Source: [Clostridium] fimetarium
GTDB taxonomy: Bacteria > Bacillota > Clostridia > Lachnospirales > Lachnospiraceae
DNA: 64,000 bases
NCBI RefSeq assembly: GCF_900111235.1
Contig: NZ_FOJI01000003.1
Coordinates: forward strand, 310,001 to 374,000
Reading direction: 5' to 3'
Shown: positions 27,487 through 36,496 of the stretch, one piece after another
How positions within the stretch are numbered: the first letter of the stretch is position 1
Layout: each line of letters starts with the position of its first letter
The notes under the pieces: generated by a model
Database searches by the model: none
The model's input: only the letters and a program-made list of their open reading frames with translations
Told to the model about the DNA's origin: nothing
Program-made: the position numbers and the translations under genes

Positions 27487-27550
27487 TAGGGCAAAAAGGA
27501 AACCTATAATAAATTTATTGTCAAATACTATAACTTGCTTGATAAATACA

Positions 27551-27590
27551 AAACAGAAGACTACATGTAGCCTTCTGTTTATTTTCTTTG
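27551..27590 (+). terminator. Rho-independent terminator after the phosphodiesterase gene
   Basis: The stem aaacagaag-x-ctaca pairs with tgtag-x-cttctgttt, with one internal A/C mismatch, followed by attttcttt. It lies 65 bp after the stop at 27486. Confidence 0.8.
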
Positions 27591-27625
27591 ATAGCTTTTA
27601 TAATTTTCTGTCTGTTTTACTTCTA

Positions 27626-27865
27626 CTATGCTTCAAGAGCAAATTTTGAAAATGACAATCTTAGGTCTCCCGCTATTCTACTACAAATATTAACGACTTT
27701 ACCCATAACGACTGTATATTGATCTTCCTTTGCGCTGATATTAATAGAAGTATGATCTTTTGTTATTTCTACTTTGTCAACATCATCTAATGCCTTTATT
27801 TCTTTTAGAATTAATTCTGATTCTGCATCTGTTATTTTTTTTGATAATTGATAACATCTTCCCAT
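27626..27865 (-). CDS. Small HMA-like (ferredoxin-fold) protein, hypothetical
   Basis: 79 residues, 'MGRCYQLSKKITDAESELIL', with a beta-alpha-beta-beta-alpha-beta rhythm like a heavy-metal-associated domain or the N-terminal part of a P-type ATPase. The CxxC metal motif is absent; only Cys4 and one Cys late in the chain ('VVNICSRIAG') remain. Similar short proteins occur in clostridia, but I know of no function. The ATG at 27865 follows GAAAGAG. It converges on the phosphodiesterase gene and stands alone. Confidence 0.6.
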   Translation of the reverse strand: MGRCYQLSKKITDAESELILKEIKALDDVDKVEITKDHTSINISAKEDQYTVVMGKVVNICSRIAGDLRLSFSKFALEA

Positions 27866-28028
27866 TATACACACTCTTTCTTTACGCTAAATTACGTCAT
27901 TTATTTCGAAAGGTCAGTTACCGACTATTCTTCTATATTATAACACTGTTATAGAAAAATATGTGCAATTGCTAAGATTTTTATTAATTGCATTACCCAT
28001 TTGGATGAACTTAAGAGGCCTGATCGAT

Positions 28029-30014
28029 TTATAGCTCTCTTGCTATTTGGTTGGCATCCCATATTGCATACATAATATTATGTACATTACGGGAATCACC
28101 AACATTGTAAATAATTTTATTGGTATCTGTCATTGTGTCAAAAAGACCTTTTTGGGAACTATATCCCACCGCAACAATGACCGTATCTGCCTTTATTTCT
28201 TTCCCGCCATTTTGTGTTTCAATTGAGACAGCATCATCCATTATCATTTTTATGGATGAGTTACAATACACGTTTACTTCGTTAAACACTAAGAGATCTT
28301 TGAGCATATCGTAATTTGCAAAGCACATATCTTCTCCACCACCAAGTATCTGTGGTTTTGCTTCTACAATTGTAACATTTTTACCTTGTTGACGTAGCCA
28401 CAATGCTGTTTCACAACCGACTAAACCGCCACCAACAAAGACAATATCATCACCTGCTTTTTCTATATCTTTTAATATTTCATCTGCTGTAAATATATTG
28501 TTTTTATTACCTAAGTCTAATCTTATCGGTTTTGAACCTGTTGCAAAAATAACAACATCCGCGTTAGATTTTTCAATCATCTTTTTATCCGCTTTAAAGT
28601 TGAGCTTAATATCGACCGGAAGTTTCCCTAGCTGTACCTTGTACCATTTCAAAAGTGCACGGTCATCTTTCTTGAAATCAGGTACAGAACCCACAATAAT
28701 ATTGCCGCCTAGTTGGTCACCTTTTTCTAGAAGTGTGACCTGATGACCTCGCATAGCACAAACTCTTGCTGTTTCCATACCTGAAAGGCCACCACCGATA
28801 ATCAACACATTTTTCTTATCGACAGCTGGTATGATTGCCAAAGATTTCTCTCTACCACAGGCTGGATTAACTGCGCAAGATATTGGTAACCCATGAGCGA
28901 GTCTATCTAAACAGCCCTGTTGGCAAGACAAACATGGACGAATGTCTTCTAGTTTTTCAGTACGGATTTTTTCTGGTAGATAAGGATCTGCAAGCAGAGG
29001 TCTGCCATATGCGACAATATCGCATGATGTACCTAGTGCTTCACAGGCCATTTCTGGATCATCCATTCTTCCCGCAAGAATAATTGGAACATTTACATTT
29101 TCCTTTAGAATTTTACCAAATTTTCTATACATGCCTTTTTCAAAATACATAGGTGGATGATTCCAATACCATGAATCATAGGTTCCTGCATCTACATTCA
29201 ACAAATCATAGCCTGCATTTACTAGAATCTTAGCAGCTTCAATCCCTTCCTCAATATCCTTACCCTTCTCCACAAAAGCTTCTCCAGGTAACGCCCCTTT
29301 ACGAATTTCTTTGACATAGCTCTTTAAGCTGTAACGTAATGATACTGGGAAATCCTCGCCGCAAGCAGCCTTAATCCCTTTTACAATATCAGTAGTGATC
29401 TTTAAGCGGCCAAGCAAATCTCCGCCATATTCATCTGTACGTTTATTATATAAAGAAATTGCAAATTGATCTAACAGATAGCCCTCATGAACAGCATGAA
29501 TCTCAACGCCATCAAATTTTGATTCCTTTGCAACAACAGCACTGGCAACAAAAGATGCAACTAATTCTTCGATTTCAGCAACCGTCATAGCTCTATGCAT
29601 AATGGATGGATCCCATCTATTTTCCTGTTTTGATGGGGCAATACCATTTTCCATTAGTTTTGGAATTATTACTCTACCAAATCCTGCTGTTAGCTGCAGA
29701 AATATTTTAGCATCATAAGCATGAATTCTTTCGTTCATAGGAGCACAAGATTTTGCAAACATTAATGGTTTATAGGAAGCACAAGGCATTGCTAACGGTA
29801 CAAATTCATTATAATTTACATTTGTAACACCTGTTATTATTAGTCCTGTACCACCTTTTGCACGTTCTATATAATACTCCTGCGCATCTTGGGTAAATCC
29901 GCCGCAAGGATCTGACATAGCCACCATTCCCAATGGGGCCATAGCAATACGATTTTTCAAAGTAAGTTTACCAACCTTAAGGTGTTCAAAAAGTTTTCCA
30001 TATTTATTAGTCAT
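28029..30014 (-). CDS. Old-yellow-enzyme/2,4-dienoyl-CoA reductase-type oxidoreductase
   Basis: 661 residues. Residues 1-370 are the FMN-binding TIM barrel of the NADH:flavin oxidoreductase family ('VEIHAVHEGYLLDQF', 'GGDLLGRLKITTDI'). Then comes the Fe-S ligand cluster 'PCLSCQQGCLD' with a further Cys in 'ISCAVNPACG', then the FAD/NAD domain with 'IIGGGLSGMETARVCAMRG' and 'VGGGLVGCETALWL'. This is the architecture of FadH and of the gut bile-acid and steroid enzymes BaiCD/BaiH. It reduces an enoyl or enone substrate with NAD(P)H. No partner genes identify the substrate. The gene is monocistronic, with an AAGGAGG-type site before the ATG. Confidence 0.9.
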   Translation of the reverse strand: MTNKYGKLFEHLKVGKLTLKNRIAMAPLGMVAMSDPCGGFTQDAQEYYIERAKGGTGLIITGVTNVNYNEFVPLAMPCASYKPLMFAKSCAPMNERIHAYDAKIFLQLTAGFGRVIIPKLMENGIAPSKQENRWDPSIMHRAMTVAEIEELVASFVASAVVAKESKFDGVEIHAVHEGYLLDQFAISLYNKRTDEYGGDLLGRLKITTDIVKGIKAACGEDFPVSLRYSLKSYVKEIRKGALPGEAFVEKGKDIEEGIEAAKILVNAGYDLLNVDAGTYDSWYWNHPPMYFEKGMYRKFGKILKENVNVPIILAGRMDDPEMACEALGTSCDIVAYGRPLLADPYLPEKIRTEKLEDIRPCLSCQQGCLDRLAHGLPISCAVNPACGREKSLAIIPAVDKKNVLIIGGGLSGMETARVCAMRGHQVTLLEKGDQLGGNIIVGSVPDFKKDDRALLKWYKVQLGKLPVDIKLNFKADKKMIEKSNADVVIFATGSKPIRLDLGNKNNIFTADEILKDIEKAGDDIVFVGGGLVGCETALWLRQQGKNVTIVEAKPQILGGGEDMCFANYDMLKDLLVFNEVNVYCNSSIKMIMDDAVSIETQNGGKEIKADTVIVAVGYSSQKGLFDTMTDTNKIIYNVGDSRNVHNIMYAIWDANQIAREL

Positions 30015-30491
30015 TATTAATCCTCCTTATCAGATTAAAGATTAGTGTGAATTTAGTATAAAAGTTTTGTTCTATTAGACATTGAAATAAAATATCCAAC
30101 GAAATATTTAAAATCATATTTTAATAATTTTTTAGTGAGATGGTACTTGGAAACATCGTGAAATAGATGTCCGTAAACGGGATCTATAAGAAGTACATAA
30201 TTCAAAAATATCTTGATGAGCTGTAATGTCATACAAATATTCGAGAAACAAGAATTTACCTATGCATAGGTGAGAAATAAAGAACAGGAGCAAGTTTAAA
30301 ATCGACTTAACGATAAAAGCACAGACACAATTATAATATCGTGTGAGTTCAAGTCTTATTTATAGTATAGCACAATATATACATAAATCCAAGGAACGTC
30401 ATATAATCCTAGGGTTGCTATAAAAATCAATAACGAAATGTCTCTCTAAAAACATAAGATTTTATATTCTTCAATCCATAAAAACGGTTTT
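30015..30491. other. Gene-free stretch with a 14-bp perfect palindrome
   Basis: About 480 bp with no open frame that looks coding on either strand. It must hold the promoter of the oxidoreductase gene at its left side. The only structure I see is the perfect palindrome acctatgcataggt at 30258-30271, a possible operator, and some inverted-repeat-poor AT-rich DNA that could be a decayed gene. Confidence 0.45.
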
Positions 30492-30536
30492 AAAAAAAGG
30501 CTATATCACAGTGATTTCCTGGTGATATAGCCTTTT
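30492..30536 (-). terminator. Rho-independent terminator after the RHH gene
   Basis: A perfect 15-bp stem, aaaaggctatatcac with gtgatatagcctttt, surrounds a 12-base loop. On the minus strand it is followed by a run of Ts. It lies 26 bp past the stop of the gene at 30562. Confidence 0.88.
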
Positions 30537-30561
30537 ATACTATGCCTTTGTACTATTCTTT

Positions 30562-30816
30562 CTAATGATTTTTCCGCTGTTTCACACATTCAGAAAGCAG
30601 AAATTCAATCTGTCCATTGATGGAGCGGATATCATCCTCAGCCCATGCAGCAAGTTCATTCCACAAGCTAGGGGAAAGGCGAAGTAGTACCTGCTTCTTT
30701 TCTTTTTCTTTATCTTTTATAAATTTTTGCTTTTGTAAAATTTCTTTTTCAAGTACACTTAATTGTTCTAAGCGTGCTTTCAGTTTTTCTTCTTTTTGAA
30801 GTATCTTTTCTTCCAT
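30562..30816 (-). CDS. Small ribbon-helix-helix (Arc-type) protein with coiled coil
   Basis: 84 residues. The first 42 are a charged coiled coil ('LKARLEQLSVLEKEILQKQK'). The rest reads 'QVLLRLSPSLWNELAAWAED' followed by 'DIRSINGQIEFLLSECVKQ', which has the beta-strand plus two-helix pattern of Arc/MetJ DNA-binding proteins. It lies 37 bp downstream of the SPFH gene on the same strand, so the two are probably co-transcribed. It could be a transcriptional regulator or simply a dimerising partner; a partner toxin is not present. The pair recurs, to my memory, in other clostridia. Confidence 0.75.
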   Translation of the reverse strand: MEEKILQKEEKLKARLEQLSVLEKEILQKQKFIKDKEKEKKQVLLRLSPSLWNELAAWAEDDIRSINGQIEFLLSECVKQRKNH

Positions 30817-30853
30817 AATTCATACCTACTATTCTGAAGCTCATTTAGAATGA

Positions 30854-31864
30854 TTAATAAATGGAACCAGTGTTTACGATTGGCTGAATGTCCTTGTTAC
30901 CGCAAAGAACAACTAGCAAATTACTAACCATGGCAGCTTTTCTTTCCTCATCTAAAACTATAATTTCCTCTTCACCTAATTGTTCAATGGCCATTTTCAC
31001 CATGCTAACTGCGCCTTCCACTATCTTTTGTCTAGCGGCTATGATGGCCACTGCCTGTTGACGCTGAAGCATTGCAGCTGCGATTTCTTCTGCATAAGAC
31101 AAATGGGTAATTCTTACTTCCTGGATATTCAAGCCTGCTTCCTCTACCCGTTGTTGTAGCTCTGCTTTCATACTATCCGCAATTTCCTGACTGCTTCCAC
31201 GAAGCGTTTTTTCATCGCTGTCATCTTCAAACGTATCATATGGATATAGTCTTGCAATATTTCGAATCGTCGAATCGCATTGAATGGACAAAAATAACTT
31301 ATAATTTTCAACATTAAAAACTGCTTTGGTTGGATCAGCAACTTTCCAGATAACAATGGCACCAATGATAATCGGATTTCCCAAAACATCATTCACTTTT
31401 TGCCTTTCGTTACTTAAAGTCATGGTTTTTGTGGATATTTTTTTGCTCAAAGTAGGTGCATCCTGCATACCATTGGTCTGGGAACCATTTGCAGATGCAG
31501 TCGATGCTGCGCCCCGATGAGTTGGATTAAAGGCAGATGCAAAAGGATGGGTATAATAAAAACCCTGATGCTTAATGGTTCCGTAATACTGTCCGAAATA
31601 AGTCATTACAAGTGCCTCATTAGGATTGACAATGTGAAGACCTGGAATCAGAAAAAAGAATGCAAAAAAAGCCACAATTCCTATCGCAAGCATAAATCCT
31701 CCTAATATATAATTCTCATTGTCTAAAAAAATACAACCAAGTACAAAGAAAACAATAGAAAGAGTAAGTTCTAGAAGCAACAGGAGCAACACCGGGCCTC
31801 CGTTTAAAGGTTTTAGTTCTTTTTCTTCAATTACATTCTGTTTTGGATTTTCTTCTAAATTCAT
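30854..31864 (-). CDS. SPFH/band-7 domain membrane protein
   Basis: 336 residues. Two closely spaced membrane helices (about 27-48 and 55-75) are followed by an SPFH domain ('IVNPNEALVMTYFGQYYGT', 'KHQGFYYTHPFAS') and an alpha-helical region ('LQQRVEEAGLNIQEVRITHL', 'AAAMLQRQQAVAIIAARQKI'). Such proteins assemble into large membrane rings linked to microdomains and protease control. A low-complexity Ala/Ser/Asn insert ('TASANGSQTNG') interrupts the SPFH core. The ATG follows AGAGGAG. It heads a two-gene unit with the RHH protein. Confidence 0.88.
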   Translation of the reverse strand: MNLEENPKQNVIEEKELKPLNGGPVLLLLLLELTLSIVFFVLGCIFLDNENYILGGFMLAIGIVAFFAFFFLIPGLHIVNPNEALVMTYFGQYYGTIKHQGFYYTHPFASAFNPTHRGAASTASANGSQTNGMQDAPTLSKKISTKTMTLSNERQKVNDVLGNPIIIGAIVIWKVADPTKAVFNVENYKLFLSIQCDSTIRNIARLYPYDTFEDDSDEKTLRGSSQEIADSMKAELQQRVEEAGLNIQEVRITHLSYAEEIAAAMLQRQQAVAIIAARQKIVEGAVSMVKMAIEQLGEEEIIVLDEERKAAMVSNLLVVLCGNKDIQPIVNTGSIY

Positions 31865-32024
31865 AATGTTCTCCTCTTTTGCATTTCATACGCTGCTAAC
31901 TGCATATGTGATATTATTTTAATATCATAATAATATTACTTTTTAGATGTAATGTCAATATAAAGTTAGGCAAATGAACTTGCTCCAAGGAATTCTCACC
32001 TAATACTATTTCCTAGTCTTTTTA

Positions 32025-32255
32025 CTAGTCTTTCTTTAGCTTACCAACAACATAATCATATTGAAAATGTGGAAGTAAACAGTTTGTACAGTCCTTACAC
32101 CCATTTTCAAGTAATACAAAATCTCCACCACAATCATTGCGCTGGTACAGTGGACAATAACAAAATAGACAACTAAAATCTTTCTTTTGGTTTTCACTCA
32201 TCTTATGGCAAGGAAAATATTCACACTCCTTGTTTTGAAAAAAGCGGTATGACAT
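32025..32255 (-). CDS. Cysteine-rich small metal-binding protein (PF04071-like)
   Basis: 76 residues with ten Cys and two His in the order 'CEYFPCHK', 'FSCLFCYCPLY', 'NDCGGDF', 'NGCKDCTNCLLPH'. This pattern matches the small cysteine-rich domain found as a stand-alone protein in many anaerobes and archaea, likely binding zinc or an Fe-S centre. The role is unknown. AGGAGG lies upstream of the ATG. It stands alone between the SPFH gene and the FliD-like gene. Confidence 0.82.
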   Translation of the reverse strand: MSYRFFQNKECEYFPCHKMSENQKKDFSCLFCYCPLYQRNDCGGDFVLLENGCKDCTNCLLPHFQYDYVVGKLKKD

Positions 32256-32323
32256 ATGTTTCCTCCTTATAAGCTACACTTGCAGCTCAAATTTATTCAC
32301 AATTAAAATAACAGTCTCTTTAT

Positions 32324-32986
32324 CTATCCCCAAAAATTATAATCATTATTACTGTTCATATACGAATTAATTCCATAAGAGGTATATTGACTACTTACAC
32401 TTTCGATATTCGCGGTTGCATTCTGTTCTACTTTGCTTCCTATATATGACATTCTTGATGAAAACACGTTAGAACTACCAAATGCCGCTTTCAAATCACT
32501 AACACTCGCACTTTCTAATATGCTTGTATCTAAGCTAATCGTTCCATCTTTTGACTGCGTGATTCCTACCTTCTTTAAGGCATCTGTATTATCAACTACT
32601 AATGATTTCATCTGCTGAAGGTAATATTGATTCAGCGTACTATCTGTCTTTTTTAGCTTATCTTCTGTAGCATTATAAGCTTCCACAAAGCTCTTTACAT
32701 TTTGAACAATATCTTTATTACTACCGCTCTTTTCTGCCTTGGCAAACAGCGAATCCTCACCTGTTGCAAAAAAATCAGAAGTGTATTCATTTAATTGACC
32801 TGCTGATTTCTCAAGTAGCTTATAATTGTTATTTTGTAATTTACTTAAAGCACTATTATTGTTTATTCCACTTAATAGGCTACTATCCGAATCTTTGTTA
32901 TTAATAATATCCAGCAAAGTCGTCTGATTTAGTTGTATTCCTGCCTTTTGTGCGGTGTTTTGAAGCATCTGATTTGTAATTCTCAA
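32324..32986 (-). CDS. FliD/FlgL-like protein, probable UUG start
   Basis: 220 residues. The chosen start is TTG at 32986, with GGGGG seven bases upstream, giving 'MRITNQMLQNT', which resembles the N-terminus of flagellar hook-associated protein FlgL. An ATG at 33007 has no site. The C-terminal half ('SFVEAYNATEDKLKKTDSTL', 'LKKVGITQSKDGTISLD', 'VSDLKAAFGSSNVFSSRMSY') resembles the distal part of FliD, the filament cap. It is much shorter than either protein, and no flagellar genes lie nearby. It may be a small secreted filament-related or stand-alone chaperone-like protein. Assignment is by eye. Confidence 0.65.
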   Translation of the reverse strand: MRITNQMLQNTAQKAGIQLNQTTLLDIINNKDSDSSLLSGINNNSALSKLQNNNYKLLEKSAGQLNEYTSDFFATGEDSLFAKAEKSGSNKDIVQNVKSFVEAYNATEDKLKKTDSTLNQYYLQQMKSLVVDNTDALKKVGITQSKDGTISLDTSILESASVSDLKAAFGSSNVFSSRMSYIGSKVEQNATANIESVSSQYTSYGINSYMNSNNDYNFWG

Positions 32987-33180
32987 AATAATTTCCCCCA
33001 TTTTCATGAATATATTTATAAATATTTTTATCTTCTATATAATATATCGTCATCTTGCTTCTAAACTAAAGTACCAAAACACTTATAAGTTTTAAATAAG
33101 AAAAATGACGCCAAAATCAAAGGGTATATTTCGCTCCTTCGATTCTGACGCCATCCATAGCTTCATCTTTAATTGTTTTT

Positions 33181-33963
33181 CTATGCAGAAAAGTCGATAT
33201 TTTTACCTACCTGCTTTTCATTATCTGTCTCCACATGATTGCTCATGTTCTCATACAGGGTATCATTTATTTTCTTTATCAATTCTTCTATGGAAGAGGC
33301 GGTTACTGTTACCGTATTCTTAGAATAATCACCTTCAGTTTTATCTGTCTTATCTGTTTTATCTGCCTTATCTGTCTTGCTTTCATTATCAGCCACTTTC
33401 TGTTCTGTAGCCTTTTTGGTAAGCTTTTCCGATGCTTTTTCTGCTGACGTTTTCTTTTCTTCAGCATTCTTGGCCGCATTTTTTTCAATTCGCTTTTTCT
33501 GTTCTGTCTGTGATATATCTATAACTGCAAAAAATGATACTGTTCCACCATCATTCACCTGCATGCCATATGTTTTCACACTACTTTCATTACTTCCAAG
33601 GCTAGATTTCAACTCGCTCAACTGTGATGTTGCCCCACTAATAATTCCTTCATATTGCTTGCGATAACTTTCATCTGATGCCATTTTCTCGATCTTGTCT
33701 GTATCAATCAAAACAACTGTGCGATTCGCATTGGCATAACTTCCGACATTTTCTTGTGCCTGTGATTTTTTTTCCTCACTTACAAGTACAAAATCCATGC
33801 CTGAGTATTTCTTCTTTAACTGCTCATAATATTTTGCTGCAGAATCACTTAATTCTGGTGCGCCAACTGTACTGCCATAATTTGCTTTTGCGGTTTTACC
33901 CGTTGCTGCGTAATTAGATGTAACTGTGTTATTTTCATTTTGTGTAACTGCATTTGTATTCAT
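33181..33963 (-). CDS. DUF6033-like protein
   Basis: 260 residues without a signal peptide. 'LSDSAAKYYEQLKKKYSGMD' followed by 'FVLVSEEKKSQAQENVGSYA' and 'TVVLIDTDKIEKMASDESYR' matches my memory of a Lachnospiraceae protein family (DUF6033) of unknown function, often found near flagellar or secreted-protein genes. After the conserved domain come a charged Ala/Lys/Glu stretch and a 'DKTDKTDKT' repeat encoded by 9-bp units near 33345-33375. The ATG at 33963 has AAGGAGG upstream. Its proximity to the FliD-like gene fits a surface or filament role, which is inferred. Confidence 0.75.
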   Translation of the reverse strand: MNTNAVTQNENNTVTSNYAATGKTAKANYGSTVGAPELSDSAAKYYEQLKKKYSGMDFVLVSEEKKSQAQENVGSYANANRTVVLIDTDKIEKMASDESYRKQYEGIISGATSQLSELKSSLGSNESSVKTYGMQVNDGGTVSFFAVIDISQTEQKKRIEKNAAKNAEEKKTSAEKASEKLTKKATEQKVADNESKTDKADKTDKTDKTEGDYSKNTVTVTASSIEELIKKINDTLYENMSNHVETDNEKQVGKNIDFSA

Positions 33964-34135
33964 ATTATATCCTCCTTGAATTACCTGTAGTAGCAAATCC
34001 TTTCACTACCAAAATCATTTAGCTATTACGAATTTGATTTATGTATTTTATATCGGCACATTCTTTAATAATTTTAATGAAATTTAAAAATTTCACTTCC
34101 TGTTTTAATATCTAATCTATATGTACCATAAATCA

Positions 34136-35074
34136 CTACGCCTGTGTAATCAGATCCTTCACTTTTTGTTCTAACTGCTCTACTTGAAAAGATTCCTCAT
34201 TCTTCATGGATTTCAGCTTACCTAATACCTGCTGAACTTGACTTTTTGTTTCATCTACACTGTCCTGTGATTTATGTATTTTGGACTGCATGTTCCAGTC
34301 AGCAATTAAACCGTCAAAGAAAAAGTCTGCAAATTTAGAAAATCCACTTATTTCTATACCAATGTTATTCGAAATTCTAACATCCGCAAGCTCCGTTCTA
34401 AAGTGTAATAATGCCTTCTGCGATTCTTCTACTTCACTTGTTGCCTTATCAATATGCGAATGTTTTGCAATGTCAGCAACCAGACCGCCACCAAGCATAT
34501 CCCAGGTTCCCCAACCTTGCGCACTGTTCAGGCTGGTGGTCGCATTATCTAGATGTGAAATAACTTGATTTCCCGCCTGAATGGCTTCCTTAATTTCATT
34601 TATGTTATTATTTATACTGTTAATCTGATCCGACAACATCAGTATACTATCAACCACTTTAGAAACCGACTGAAGTAACATCTCTTTTTTCTTTTCATAA
34701 AGTTCGTGATAGGTACTTTCACAAGATTGGTATTGGGCCATTTCTGAAACAAGCTTTGAAATTTGATCATTTACAGTTTCAAGATCCCTCGCTGCTTGGT
34801 CATATTTTAATCGGGCTGCCAACGCTTCTTTTTGTTCTTTTTCTAAATGTTCATTAAAATTACCAAGGATTGCATGGAACATGTGAGACACACTTTTACC
34901 TTCCAGATTGTCTACATCAAATTCTTCCTTCTCTAAACTATTTTTCAGCTCTGACACTTTAATTGTAAATGTTGTCTTCTGACTATTTAGTTCGTCTAAC
35001 ATTGAATTAATCTTTTGTAGTCGCAGCATGCCCTGCTGTGCTTCTTCTAGCTTACGGTTTACTTCGTTGTTCAT
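34136..35074 (-). CDS. Coiled-coil protein, unknown
   Basis: 312 residues, mostly heptad-rich helices (about 1-50, 75-180, 210-310), with a short Gly-rich break 'NSAQGWGTWDMLGGGLVA' near 190-205. No signal peptide or membrane helix. I do not recognise the family; the shape recalls bacterial helical-bundle pore-forming or tethering proteins, but no motif supports that. It is 54 bp downstream of the deformylase gene on the same strand. Confidence 0.7.
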   Translation of the reverse strand: MNNEVNRKLEEAQQGMLRLQKINSMLDELNSQKTTFTIKVSELKNSLEKEEFDVDNLEGKSVSHMFHAILGNFNEHLEKEQKEALAARLKYDQAARDLETVNDQISKLVSEMAQYQSCESTYHELYEKKKEMLLQSVSKVVDSILMLSDQINSINNNINEIKEAIQAGNQVISHLDNATTSLNSAQGWGTWDMLGGGLVADIAKHSHIDKATSEVEESQKALLHFRTELADVRISNNIGIEISGFSKFADFFFDGLIADWNMQSKIHKSQDSVDETKSQVQQVLGKLKSMKNEESFQVEQLEQKVKDLITQA

Positions 35075-35127
35075 TTTTTAATTTCCCCTTTTCTAATCAT
35101 ATTTGTGCAAATCTTAACTACTATATA

Positions 35128-35538
35128 TTAAATCACAATCCCATCACAATGATCGATTTCATGTTGAATAATCTGTGCCGTCCATCCAGCAAATGAATCT
35201 TTTTGCTTTTTGAAATTTCGATCCATATATTCCACTTCTATGAATTCATATCGTGTTGTCTTTCTAACACCTATTAATGATAGACATCCTTCCTGCGTTT
35301 CATAGGGTTTTGATTTCTTTATAATAACTGGATTGATCATAGGTACGCATATAACGCCCATACTATACACAATAATTCGTTTCTTTTTCCCTATCATATT
35401 TGCAGCCATACCTACACAATGCTGCGCATTCGCTTTTAAGGTGTCTAGCAAATCATCAATAACAGCTACATCCTCCTGCGTTGCAATTTCTGCTTTTTGT
35501 CCCAGAAATATGACATCCTTCACAACTGTTCTTACCAT
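35128..35538 (-). CDS. def: Peptide deformylase
   Basis: 136 residues, shorter than housekeeping deformylases (about 150-170). It removes the formyl group from nascent N-terminal fMet. Motif I reads 'GMAANMIG' (GxGxAAxQxG in most enzymes, so the Gln is Met-Ile shifted to 'Asn-Met'), motif II 'EGCLSL' with the metal-binding Cys, and motif III 'QHEIDHCDG' with the two metal-binding His and catalytic Glu. The motif I change, in which the usual Gln is absent, suggests a paralogue with altered substrate range. The ATG at 35538 follows AGAGGAA; the GTG upstream is not favoured. Confidence 0.88.
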   Translation of the reverse strand: MVRTVVKDVIFLGQKAEIATQEDVAVIDDLLDTLKANAQHCVGMAANMIGKKKRIIVYSMGVICVPMINPVIIKKSKPYETQEGCLSLIGVRKTTRYEFIEVEYMDRNFKKQKDSFAGWTAQIIQHEIDHCDGIVI

Positions 35539-35590
35539 CACACGTTCCTCTATTCTACTTTATTCTGTTCATTTTAAAAATGTATTCTAA

Positions 35591-36496
35591 TTACTGTTTT
35601 ATATACAAAACATCTTCACTGATAATCTGAATCACGATCCCTTTTTCTTGCATTTGCACTGCTTTGCTAACCTTAGCACCATAGTTTCCATACTTCCAAT
35701 TGCTGCTTCCTTGTCCCCCGACCACTAGATAATCCACATTTTGAGTTAACCCACTACTACAAGCACCTCCATTACCTATGATAAATGCCTCAATATCTGA
35801 CTTTACACCCCTTCTAAAGGTTCCCGTCAGGCAACAAACTTTGCTGATCAAGTCAAGTTCTGGATTTTGTACCCAAAAACTGCTATTCACCACTTTCTGC
35901 ACCGGTAATTTCTTAGTTGATACTGGTGTACTTTTGACATTAAGTGAAAACAGTTCAATATCACTGTCCTGAATTCCATACTCCATTGCAAATAATTCAT
36001 ATAGACTTTTGCATGCCTTTGTATCGCACATTGCATCATGATGATTATCTAAATCAATATGATAAGCATCGCATAAAACGTTCAACTTATGACTTCCATA
36101 GACTTCTTTGGGAATATGGCGACGAGCCTTTTTGAGCGTACAAATATACGAAAAATCTGGGACTGCAATTTCATAACTTGCCAATGTCTTTGAGATTACT
36201 CTAAGATCAAATGTAGCATTATGTGCAATCACAACTCCATTTTCAAAGAAGTGCTTGATGTCATTCCAAACGCTAGGAAATGTTGGCGCATTTTCAACCA
36301 TTTGTGGTGTGATATGATGGATACTCATATTCATATTGTCAAACCTTGCTTGGGGGTTAACCAAGTACTCTTTTGCAAAAGTAATCTGGTTATCCTCAAC
36401 ATGTAGAATCGCAATTGAACAAATTGAGTTTTGAAAGGCGTTTGGGGTTTCTACGTCTACTACTGTGAAATGGGTGAGGGTTGTTTGGGGTGTCAT
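35591..36496 (-). CDS. DnaQ-like 3'-5' exonuclease with C-terminal BRCT domain
   Basis: 301 residues. Residues 5-165 are a DEDDh exonuclease: ExoI 'VVDVETPN', ExoII 'VIAHNATFDLRVI', ExoIII 'NHHDAMCDTKACKS'. Residues about 215-300 form a BRCT domain ('KVCCLTGTFRRGVKSDIEAF', 'VDYLVVGGQGSSNW'). This domain pairing is common in firmicute stand-alone epsilon-like exonucleases. It probably trims DNA 3' ends in repair or replication. The ATG at 36496 follows AAGGAGGAA; the upstream in-frame ATG at 36532 lacks a site. Confidence 0.9.
   Translation of the reverse strand: MTPQTTLTHFTVVDVETPNAFQNSICSIAILHVEDNQITFAKEYLVNPQARFDNMNMSIHHITPQMVENAPTFPSVWNDIKHFFENGVVIAHNATFDLRVISKTLASYEIAVPDFSYICTLKKARRHIPKEVYGSHKLNVLCDAYHIDLDNHHDAMCDTKACKSLYELFAMEYGIQDSDIELFSLNVKSTPVSTKKLPVQKVVNSSFWVQNPELDLISKVCCLTGTFRRGVKSDIEAFIIGNGGACSSGLTQNVDYLVVGGQGSSNWKYGNYGAKVSKAVQMQEKGIVIQIISEDVLYIKQ

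Noticed and set aside
30330-30360. Partial tRNA (gtgtgagttcaagtc resembles a T arm)
   Set aside because: No acceptor stem, D arm or anticodon arm could be folded around it.
33104-33170. Terminator or riboswitch formed by the two 'tgacgcca' copies
   Set aside because: The copies are direct, not inverted, so no stem forms; no known riboswitch core was recognised.
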